NCBI GenBank assembly: GCA_030829765.1 | Contig: JAUROO010000054.1 | Location: 1 to 5,562, forward strand | Direction of reading: 5' to 3' | From: Miltoncostaeales bacterium | Lineage (GTDB): Bacteria > Actinomycetota > Thermoleophilia > Miltoncostaeales > Miltoncostaeaceae | Length of the DNA: 5,562 bases | Shown here: positions 1 through 5,010 of the stretch, in pieces | Layout of the letters: the number at the start of each line of letters is the position of its first letter | How positions within the stretch are numbered: the stretch's first letter is position 1 | Notes under the pieces: model-generated | The model's input: the letters and a program-made list of their open reading frames with translations, nothing else | Databases searched by the model: none | What the model was told of the DNA's origin: nothing | Program-made: the position numbers and the translations under genes

Positions 1-247
1 CGACATGGGTGGCGCTTACGAGGGATCCCCCGCAGAACTGCGCGTTGTAGTTGTCGGCGACGCTCGAGCGGACAAGCGCGACCTGCCACGGTGCCTGCGA
101 AATGCCAATCGGAGCGCCGTTCACGATCCGGGCAGAGGGACCGTCATCACGTGACGGCTGGGCGGCGGCCGAAATGCCGGGGCCGGCAAGGAACCCCGCC
201 AGGAGAACAAGGGCGCTCACCGCAAGACGCCTCCGCAGCATGGTCAT
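1..247 (-). CDS. Secreted trypsin-like (S1 family) serine protease, N-terminal part, cut by the window edge
   Basis: The 82 visible residues begin with an export signal: MTMLRRR, a hydrophobic stretch (about residues 8-22) and an Ala-rich cleavage region near residues 26-29. A short propeptide follows, then R40-IVNG (41-44), which matches the activation cleavage site and new N-terminus of chymotrypsin-fold zymogens. Next come APWQVALV (52-59) and FCGGSLVSATHV (71-82), the conserved segment just before the catalytic-His motif (usually TAAHC). The catalytic triad itself lies outside the window, so activity cannot be judged. Known of the family: extracellular endopeptidases activated by cleavage before IVNG; here that cut would fall after Arg40. 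ATG at 247 is preferred over ATG at 241 because GGGAG lies 8 bases upstream of it. The gene lies 119 bases downstream of the propeller gene on the same strand, and has its own ribosome binding site. Family is confident; specificity unknown. Confidence 0.88.
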   Translation of the reverse strand, partial: MTMLRRRLAVSALVLLAGFLAGPGISAAAQPSRDDGPSARIVNGAPIGISQAPWQVALVRSSVADNYNAQFCGGSLVSATHV

Positions 248-255
248 CCAGTGTT

Positions 256-260
256 CTCCC
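256..260 (-). promoter_or_regulatory. Ribosome binding site of the S1 protease gene
   Basis: The minus strand reads GGGAG, then 8 bases, then ATG at 247. The second ATG at 241 would be 14 bases away, so the site favours the upstream start. Confidence 0.55.
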
Positions 261-366
261 GTGGCGATGTGCGCCCAGCGCTGTGCGGGTCGGCCCGTGG
301 TGGCGCGCGATTGGTCCTCAGGGGGTAGCCGAACCGGACCGTAGCGAAATTCAGTGGCAGCGCTGC

Positions 367-1905
367 TTACTGCACCCCCGCCCACGCCCGGGTGCGCCCG
401 AAGGTGCTCTTCTGCCCATAGAGCGGGTTGGCAGATGAGGTGGCGGCACGCGGATCGCGCGGGATGCGCCGGACGATGACCATCTCGATGTCGTTGAGCT
501 TGGGCATGTTCCTGGCCTTCTTCAGGTAGCTCACCAGCACAAGGCGGGCGTTCTTCCTGCTCTGGCCGGTGGTGTCACCGGTGGTGAAGCGCATCTCCTT
601 GCGCGTGGGCCAGGAGATGACCGGTGCGTTGAAGTTGCCCTTCAGCTTGCGGTAGCCAAGCGTGGAGCCCGACTTCTGGGCCAGCGACACCTTGGTCTTG
701 GAGCTGCGGTAGATGACCGACAGCTTGGTGCGGCATGCCGCAGGGGCGTCTTCGAACACCCGGATGCGGCTGACCACCCGGTAGGCCTTGCGCTTGGCGT
801 TCCAGCGGATGGTGCGGTTGGCCTGCTGGTAGAAGGTGTCGCCGCAGGTACCCACGGTCGCCGGGGTAGCACCGGGGGCAGCTGCGCCGCCTCCCGCCGC
901 AGGTGCGGCGTCGGGGGTGAAGGTGCCGCTGGTCATCACCCGGTCCCCGGTGCCGGTGGATGCCACCGCGACGAACATGCCGTTCGCGTAGGTGACATCC
1001 CGCCACTGGTTCTGGGCGGCGGCGGTGAGGGCATCCCAGCCCGAGGTGCCCGTGGTGCTGCGCATCACCCGCTCGGTGCCGATGGGCGTGACCGCGACGA
1101 ACGTGCCGCCTCCGTAGGTGATGGCCTCCCATGTGGGGGTGGGCGTGGGGACGCCCGACCATCCGAGGCCGGAGGTGCTGCTCATCACGCAGAACACGCC
1201 GCACCCGCCGAGGGAGATGGCCACGAAGCGGCCGTTGCCGTAGGCCACATCCGCCCACGGGTACCCGGTGGCGGCCGGCCCGCCCACCCATGTGGTGCCG
1301 TTCAGGCTCACCATCACGCCCTCGCCGGGGGGCGCGTTGTACGCGACGGCCACGAACTTGTCGGCGCCGTAGGTGACAGAGGTCCAGTTGCGGTCGCCCG
1401 CCGCCTGCCCGGTGGTCCAGGTGATGCCATCGGTGCTGGTCATCACGCCGTTCCCCCCGGCGCCGTTGCGCGCCACGGCAACGAACCTGCCGCCGCCGTA
1501 GGCCACGGACGTCCACTGGCGGTCGGATGCCGCCGCCCGGCGGGTCCAGGTGACGCCGTCGGGGCTGGTCATCACGCTGTCGCGGAGTCCGTCATCGGCC
1601 ACGGCAACGAACCTGCCGCCGCCATAGGCCACGCTCCGCCAGCTCAGGTCACCTGCGGATTGGCGCAGCGTCCAGTTGACGCCGTCGGGGCTGGTCATCA
1701 CCCGGTTGCCGGCGCCCGATCGCGCGACGGCCACGAACACGCCGGCGCCGTAGGTGACGGCCTGCCACTGGTTGTCGGCGGCCGAGGCGCGGCTGGTCCA
1801 GCTCGCGCCCGGGGGTGAGACGCCGGCGACGGCCAGCGTTGATGCGCCGCCCAGCGCTGCGAGCGCGGTGGCGACCACGGCGAGGCGGCGGGGTCGGTAC
1901 GTCAT
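367..1905 (-). CDS. Secreted seven-bladed Asp-box beta-propeller protein with basic C-terminal domain
   Basis: This 512-residue protein starts with a signal peptide (MTYRPRRLAV, hydrophobic to about residue 28). Residues 44-327 hold seven repeats of 42-43 residues, each opening with W-x-x-[VI]-x-Y (Trp at 47, 89, 131, 174, 217, 259, 301), then G-x-F-V-A-[VI], then V-M-x-S-x-[DN]-G-x-x-W, the Asp-box/BNR motif. The Asp box is clear in blades 1-3 (SPDGVNW, SPDGVTW, STDGITW) and degenerate later. The last repeat stops before its W strand, while PPGASWTSR (31-39) at the N-terminus supplies that strand, so the propeller probably closes as seven blades. An Ala/Gly/Pro linker (332-350) leads to an unrecognised C-terminal domain (351-512) with about 34 Lys/Arg against 8 acidic residues and Cys354/Cys391. 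Asp-box propellers occur in sialidases and in non-catalytic binding proteins; I see no sialidase active-site arginine arrangement, so a binding or scaffold role is more likely. GGAGG lies 8 bases before ATG 1905. Fold likely, ligand unknown. Confidence 0.87.
   Translation of the reverse strand: MTYRPRRLAVVATALAALGGASTLAVAGVSPPGASWTSRASAADNQWQAVTYGAGVFVAVARSGAGNRVMTSPDGVNWTLRQSAGDLSWRSVAYGGGRFVAVADDGLRDSVMTSPDGVTWTRRAAASDRQWTSVAYGGGRFVAVARNGAGGNGVMTSTDGITWTTGQAAGDRNWTSVTYGADKFVAVAYNAPPGEGVMVSLNGTTWVGGPAATGYPWADVAYGNGRFVAISLGGCGVFCVMSSTSGLGWSGVPTPTPTWEAITYGGGTFVAVTPIGTERVMRSTTGTSGWDALTAAAQNQWRDVTYANGMFVAVASTGTGDRVMTSGTFTPDAAPAAGGGAAAPGATPATVGTCGDTFYQQANRTIRWNAKRKAYRVVSRIRVFEDAPAACRTKLSVIYRSSKTKVSLAQKSGSTLGYRKLKGNFNAPVISWPTRKEMRFTTGDTTGQSRKNARLVLVSYLKKARNMPKLNDIEMVIVRRIPRDPRAATSSANPLYGQKSTFGRTRAWAGVQ
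925..1776 (-). repeat. Tandem 126/129-bp coding repeats encoding the propeller blades
   Basis: Seven in-frame units of 42 or 43 codons. Units near the gene's 5' end are almost identical in DNA: 1472-1507 and 1598-1633 match at 35 of 36 bases, exactly 126 bases apart, and 1552-1575 is identical to 1678-1701 over 24 bases, again 126 apart. Units closer to the 3' end are more diverged. Confidence 0.85.
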
Positions 1906-1913
1906 GGTGATGG

Positions 1914-1918
1914 CCTCC
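1914..1918 (-). promoter_or_regulatory. Ribosome binding site of the propeller gene
   Basis: GGAGG on the minus strand, 8 bases before ATG 1905, supports that start, which is also followed directly by a good signal peptide. Confidence 0.65.
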
Positions 1919-1978
1919 GGTGGGGCGTGGTCAGCAGGTGGTTGCGTGCTCCATGGGAATGGTCTGCCAGGCGGCGGG

Positions 1979-2015
1979 CCGGGGCATCACCCCGGGGGGT
2001 GGAGTGGCTCACCCC
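1979..2015 (-). terminator. Two adjacent GC-rich hairpins, possible terminator after the pentapeptide gene
   Basis: The gap 1906-2023 holds no gene. In it are two inverted repeats: CCGGGG/CCCCGG (1979-1984 and 1990-1995, 5-base loop) and GGGGTG/CACCCC (1996-2001 and 2010-2015, 8-base loop). They start 9 bases past the TAG of the minus-strand gene ending at 2024. Neither is followed by a T run, so termination is inferred from position only. In such GC-rich DNA short inverted repeats are common. Confidence 0.3.
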
Positions 2016-2023
2016 GCGCGGCG

Positions 2024-2585
2024 CTACCCGGTGGGCGTTGGATCGAGCAGGCCGAAACCGCAGAGGGACAGGGGCATCGAGTCGAGCATCGCGCCGAAGT
2101 CGGCACCGGCGAGGGGCATGCCGCTGGGGCAGATGGTGCCCGCGGTGAACACCGGCGGCGCCGACTGCGAATACATGGGCGCGCCCACGCTTGCTCCGCT
2201 CATGTCGGCGCCCGACAGGTTGGTGCCGGTGAACGTGGTGAACCACATCCAGCTGGTGCGGAGGTCGGCACCGCGCAGGTCTCCATGGTGGGTCACCCGG
2301 TAGCGCAGGCGCGCGCTCACGCACTTCGCCCCGCGCGCCACCACGCAGTAGCGCATGGCGCCCTTCACGCCGTACCGGAGCACGCGGTCGTCGGTGCCGG
2401 CCCGTGGGCGTGCATGCTGGCCCGGCCGCAGGGAGAGGGCGTCGTACACCGCATTCACGTTCGCCTGGGTGACGCCGTCGGTCACCTGCGGGTTCGCGGC
2501 GGTGCCGGCCCGGGCGAGCGGAGCGCTGATGGCGCTCGGTGCGACAACGGCGACGACGGCCAGTGCTGCAACGCGAGGCGTTCAT
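2024..2585 (-). CDS. Small secreted protein with pentapeptide-like repeats; start region apparently frameshifted
   Basis: The clear reading frame runs from 2581 to the TAG at 2026-2024. It begins TPRVAALAVVAVVAPSAISA, a textbook hydrophobic signal core, but has no ATG, GTG or TTG before that core; the codon before it is TGA (2584-2582). The only nearby ATG (2585) is one frame off, and 2585-2024 is 562 bases, one more than a multiple of three. Removing one base just after this ATG would give MTPRVAALAVV or MNARVAALAVV. The first in-frame standard start, GTG 2485, loses the signal peptide and has no ribosome binding site. The mature part has a basic Cys-containing region (RYCVVARGAKCV), then pentapeptide-like turns: GDLRGADLR, TGTNLSGADMSGAS and later LAGADFGAML. 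Known pentapeptide proteins form right-handed beta-helices, but so few turns make this uncertain. Four Cys in the mature region could form two disulfides. Function unknown. It heads the minus-strand run with the propeller gene 118 bases downstream. Confidence 0.62.
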
Positions 2586-2591
2586 GCCCGC

Positions 2592-2597
2592 AGCGTA
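2592..2597 (-). promoter_or_regulatory. Possible -10 element for a leaderless transcript
   Basis: The minus strand reads TACGCT (TANNNT form), then 6 bases, then ATG at 2585. Actinobacterial leaderless genes have this spacing, with transcription starting on the A of ATG, and there is no good ribosome binding site here. No convincing -35 hexamer is seen. If real, it supports ATG 2585 as the intended start of the frameshifted gene. Confidence 0.3.
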
Positions 2598-2684
2598 CCG
2601 AAATAGCGCGCGCGAACCGCGTCCGCCGAGTGCCGCTAGCGTTACGCCACCTGCTGCCGCGGGGTGCGGCGGCCCGGACGGATC

Positions 2685-2688
2685 GGAG
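2685..2688 (+). promoter_or_regulatory. Ribosome binding site of the lipoprotein gene
   Basis: GGAG, 7 bases before ATG 2696. It fixes the start inside a much longer open frame that extends upstream without meaning. I could not pick a convincing promoter in the divergent gap 2586-2695. Confidence 0.6.
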
Positions 2689-2695
2689 ATCCCAC

Positions 2696-3142
2696 ATGGC
2701 ACTGAGGCGACCCGCGGCTCTCGCGGCATCCCTCGCGGCAGCCGCCCTGATGGTCGGCGGGCTCGCGGCGTGCGGCAGCGACGATACCGCTGCCGACACG
2801 GTGGCCACCACAGCGGCCAGCGCCGACACCACGGCGACGGCGGCGGACACCACCGACAAGGTGGGCGGAACGGCCACCTGCGACGCCGCATCGCTGGTGG
2901 AGGCCGCGCAGGGGGCGGACCCGAACGTGACCGGGCTCGACGACCCGAACGCCTTCAAGTGCGCCGATGGCTGGGCCTACGCGTCGGTGGACACCGGATC
3001 CGGATCGGACCAGTACGCAGTGGTGGTGGTGTTCGAGGCCGAGGGCCAGTTCTGGGTGCCGAAGGACCGCGCCGAGGTGTGCAAGGCCCCGGGTGACCAG
3101 GTGCCCGCCTCGCTCTACCAGATGGCCTGCGAGACCGACTAG
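2696..3142 (+). CDS. Cys-rich secreted lipoprotein of unknown function
   Basis: The 148-residue product has a lipoprotein signal: basic MALRRP, a hydrophobic core (7-22) and the lipobox LAAC (23-26), followed by GSDD. Cys26 should be lipidated, anchoring the protein to the outer face of the cytoplasmic membrane. Residues 29-58 form a Thr/Ala/Asp-rich linker typical of actinobacterial lipoproteins. The small C-terminal domain (60-148) has four Cys (62, 89, 129, 145), enough for two disulfides, with CADGWAYASV (89-98), QYAVVVVFEAEGQFWV (106-121) and an ending of LYQMAC. The layout, alternating beta strands around GWAYA and VVFEAEGQFW with a C-terminal Cys pair, resembles small exported domains I associate with actinobacteria, but I cannot name a family. 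The start is set by GGAG 7 bases upstream and by the signal itself; the frame stays open far upstream opposite the minus-strand genes. A strong hairpin follows the stop by 10 bases, then the GAP gene. Confidence 0.85.
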   Translation: MALRRPAALAASLAAAALMVGGLAACGSDDTAADTVATTAASADTTATAADTTDKVGGTATCDAASLVEAAQGADPNVTGLDDPNAFKCADGWAYASVDTGSGSDQYAVVVVFEAEGQFWVPKDRAEVCKAPGDQVPASLYQMACETD

Positions 3143-3152
3143 GCGGTTGGCG

Positions 3153-3181
3153 CCCCCTGCGGCGAATGACGCCGCAGGGGG
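3153..3181 (+). terminator. Perfect 12-bp GC-rich hairpin between lipoprotein and GAP genes
   Basis: CCCCCTGCGGCG (3153-3164) pairs fully with CGCCGCAGGGGG (3170-3181) around the 5-base loop AATGA. It begins 10 bases after the lipoprotein stop and ends 33 bases before the GAP start. There is no T run on either strand, so it may be a U-tract-less terminator or an mRNA-stabilising or attenuating intercistronic hairpin. The structure is certain; the role is inferred. Confidence 0.65.
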
Positions 3182-3204
3182 ACGTCGCTGGCCTGTGTGC
3201 ACCT

Positions 3205-3210
3205 GGGAGG
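3205..3210 (+). promoter_or_regulatory. Ribosome binding site deciding the GAP-family start
   Basis: GGGAGG lies 4 bases before GTG 3215, a little close but strong. The upstream GTG at 3197 has only a G-rich run about 14 bases before it, and that run belongs to the hairpin arm. Confidence 0.55.
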
Positions 3211-3214
3211 GCCC

Positions 3215-3880
3215 GTGGGAAGCGTGATCGCAGGGATCCTTCCCCTTGCGCTTGCCATCGTCGCGAGCGCTGCGGCCATCATCGCGCTGATCGTCCTGCT
3301 GATGGGCGGCCGTGGGACGGTCGTGGGAGGTGCTTTCTGCGCAGGGTGGTTCCTGGGCGTGATGGCCGTGATGGCCCTGGCCATCACCTTCGGGCTGGCC
3401 GCTCCCGCGGACTCACCGCGCTGGGAGCTCTGGACCAGGTTGGTCATCGGGGCGCTTCTCCTCGCCCTCGCGATGAGGAAGATCCTCGTGATCCGTCGCG
3501 CCGCGTCCCGCGAGCGCCGCCCGCCGCGCTGGATGTCGGGCCTGGCCGGCATGGGCGCCGGGCGGGCACTGCTGCTCGGTGCCCTTCTCGCCGGGGTGAA
3601 TCCGAAGAACCTCCTACTCGCCCTCGCCGCCGCATCGGCCGTCGTGGCCAGCACGCTCCCCGAGGCGCAGATGTGGGGCGCCGCTGCGATATTCGCCGTC
3701 ATCGCGAGCGGCGGCGTCCTCGTCCCCTTCTCGATCTATCTGGTCATGGGTGCGCGGGCGAAGGTTCCCCTTGCGTCCGTGCGAACATGGATGGAGGGAA
3801 ACACCGACGGGATCACCCTCACGATCCTCCTCATCTTCGGCGCGAAGCTCGTCGCCGATGGGATCGCCGGGCTCACCTGA
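3215..3880 (+). CDS. GAP/Sap-like family membrane protein, probable envelope lipid or solute exporter
   Basis: From GTG 3215 the product has 221 residues and about six membrane segments: roughly 4-30, 36-62, 74-92, 117-146, 154-178 and 199-218. A basic loop (RRAASRERRPPR, 94-105) separates the two halves. G-V-N-P-K-N-L-L-L-A (127-136) is the conserved signature I associate with GAP/Sap (sulfolipid-1-addressing) proteins, which resemble LysE-type exporters. Known of the family: mycobacterial members take part in moving glycopeptidolipid or sulfolipid to the cell surface. The substrate here is unknown, and non-mycobacteria carry members without these lipids. GTG 3215 is preferred over GTG 3197 because of its ribosome binding site and because family members typically begin MGxVxxxxLPLAL, as here. 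The first helix reads ASAAAII where I remember members having SP-P-II. The gene may be cotranscribed with the lipoprotein if the hairpin between them does not terminate. It converges with the minus-strand gene, 36 bases between stops. Confidence 0.8.
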   Translation: MGSVIAGILPLALAIVASAAAIIALIVLLMGGRGTVVGGAFCAGWFLGVMAVMALAITFGLAAPADSPRWELWTRLVIGALLLALAMRKILVIRRAASRERRPPRWMSGLAGMGAGRALLLGALLAGVNPKNLLLALAAASAVVASTLPEAQMWGAAAIFAVIASGGVLVPFSIYLVMGARAKVPLASVRTWMEGNTDGITLTILLIFGAKLVADGIAGLT

Positions 3881-3916
3881 CCGGACCGACTCACCGCGTC
3901 GCCGCTGGTTGCAGCC

Positions 3917-4957
3917 CTACCTCTTCACGCACGTGAGGTGCATGTTGAGCATGGTGGTCACCGGCAGGCGCGATGCCTTCACGCGCACGGTTGCGCCCGT
4001 GCGATTGTGCGACCGGCGAAGCAGCGAGAACTTCGTGTTGCGCACCTGCGCGGCGGTGGGTGGCTTCATGTTCTGCGGGGCATGCTCAGGTGTGACCTCC
4101 ACCTGCCCGGTGCGCCGGTAGCCACCCGGGCACGCCATGCGGACCGTGCGCTGCACGTTGCGCTGGAGCGTGATGCGCCGCCAGCGGGTGACTGCCGGCG
4201 CGGCCGCATCGGCGTGGCGGACCACGTGGTTTCGCTCTGCGGGGCGCGGGTTGTGGCGCACGGTGCCGGTGTGCTCGCGCGCCATGGCAACCGCACCTGA
4301 CGGGGTGCGCTCATTCGGCGTATAGACGCCCCCACCCGAGTAGAAGTCGTTCTGGCCGATGGCGTCGTCGGCTGCCAGGCAGGCCATCGCGTACTGAGCG
4401 GTCTGTGATTCGAACAGGTCGGAGTTCCCGAAGGCCATGACCGCCGTGCCCCAGGTCGTGGGGGCATTGGCGACGTCCAGGTCCCAGTTGCCGAGCTGGA
4501 TCGTCTTCACCTCGGCCACGTCGGATCCGATGTCGGACCCTCCCTGCCAGGCGATGCCGTATGAGCCCGCACCGTTGGCGTTGCTGCTCACCGTTGCGCC
4601 GTTGCTGGGCCACGTACCGGTGGTGTCAAGAGCCAGGAACGCCTGACCGGAGTACGCGAAACCGCCGCCGAAGTTCGAGGCCGTGGGATACGGGCCGGTG
4701 AGGATGTCCTCGCAGGTGGCCGTGGCGTTGTAGATCGTCCAGGGCTTGACCGTCACCCACCCGGAGAGCGACTGCAGGCAGTTGTTGGTGACGGTCCAGT
4801 CGCTTATGCCGGCGTTGTTCTGGCACGCGCCGTAGCCGTTGTCGCCCCAGTTGTACGAGCCGGCCTGGGCGGCCCCGGCCGCGCCGAGGCCCACCACCGC
4901 CACTGCGGCGAGCGCTGCCGTCAGGCGGAGATGCTGTGGACGGGTGGGGATGTTCAC
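3917..4957 (-). CDS. Secreted two-part protein: acidic N-terminal domain, basic C-terminal domain; function unknown
   Basis: From GTG 4957 the product has 346 residues. A signal peptide (NIPTRPQHLRL, hydrophobic 13-29) ends at AQA-GS (30-34), with likely cleavage after Ala32. Residues 33-226 are rich in Gly, Asn, Ser, Thr and Trp, with about 16 acidic but only 3 basic residues, and contain Cys45, 60, 82 and 193, motifs such as NWGDNGYGAC and SDWTVTNNC, and GSYGIAWQGGSD. This looks like a secreted beta-rich domain. Residues 227-346 reverse the charge, with about 24 Lys/Arg and 5 acidic, and hold Cys276 (MACPGGYRRTG) and Cys343 (HLTCVKR) enclosing alternating strands such as ATVRVKASRLPVTTML. 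Codons stay GC-ending in both parts, so the switch is not a frameshift. The frame is open upstream to 5104, but that stretch runs into the neighbouring gene and lacks coding character; GAGGAG lies 9 bases before GTG 4957. The gene follows the partial gene ending at 5011 by 53 bases and may be cotranscribed with it. I do not recognise a family. Confidence 0.8.
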   Translation of the reverse strand: MNIPTRPQHLRLTAALAAVAVVGLGAAGAAQAGSYNWGDNGYGACQNNAGISDWTVTNNCLQSLSGWVTVKPWTIYNATATCEDILTGPYPTASNFGGGFAYSGQAFLALDTTGTWPSNGATVSSNANGAGSYGIAWQGGSDIGSDVAEVKTIQLGNWDLDVANAPTTWGTAVMAFGNSDLFESQTAQYAMACLAADDAIGQNDFYSGGGVYTPNERTPSGAVAMAREHTGTVRHNPRPAERNHVVRHADAAAPAVTRWRRITLQRNVQRTVRMACPGGYRRTGQVEVTPEHAPQNMKPPTAAQVRNTKFSLLRRSHNRTGATVRVKASRLPVTTMLNMHLTCVKR

Positions 4958-4966
4958 CGCAGTTCG

Positions 4967-4972
4967 CTCCTC
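4967..4972 (-). promoter_or_regulatory. Ribosome binding site deciding the start of the two-part secreted protein
   Basis: GAGGAG on the minus strand, 9 bases before GTG 4957. It selects this GTG, which is followed at once by a signal peptide, over the far upstream ATG 5104, which overlaps the neighbouring gene. Confidence 0.7.
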
Positions 4973-5010
4973 ACGTGGCTGGTTACCGGCGGTATCGCTG
5001 GTCGTCCGGT

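Noticed and set aside
357..366. 10-base palindrome GCAGCGCTGC after the propeller stop
   Set aside because: It has no loop and is too short to form a stable hairpin; probably chance.
575..1516. 313-codon minus-strand open frame inside the propeller gene
   Set aside because: It is an Arg/His-rich off-frame reading of the repeats; the repeat pattern is only meaningful in the propeller frame.
2636..2641. TAGCGT as a -10 element for the lipoprotein gene
   Set aside because: No matching -35 element, and such hexamers are expected by chance; I could not support a promoter.
1754..2695. Long plus-strand open frame upstream of, and in frame with, the lipoprotein
   Set aside because: It lies opposite the propeller start, gap and pentapeptide gene, is rich in His, Arg and Gly as antisense GC-rich frames are, and the lipoprotein signal with its ribosome binding site begins at 2696.
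1902..2891. 329-codon minus-strand open frame
   Set aside because: Its product is Arg/Pro-rich with no domain; it overlaps the lipoprotein gene in antisense and the pentapeptide gene in another frame that has a better signal peptide and motifs.
3197..3214. Upstream GTG start for the GAP-family gene
   Set aside because: It has no well-spaced ribosome binding site; GTG 3215 has GGGAGG and the family-like N-terminus. It remains possible.
3920..3938. Inverted repeat around the convergent gene ends
   Set aside because: The stem includes a G-T pair and lies within the last codons of the minus-strand gene; too weak to call a terminator.
4985..5002. Imperfect inverted repeat between the two right-hand genes
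   Set aside because: One mismatch on the transcribed strand, a short stem and no T run; not distinguishable from chance at this GC content.
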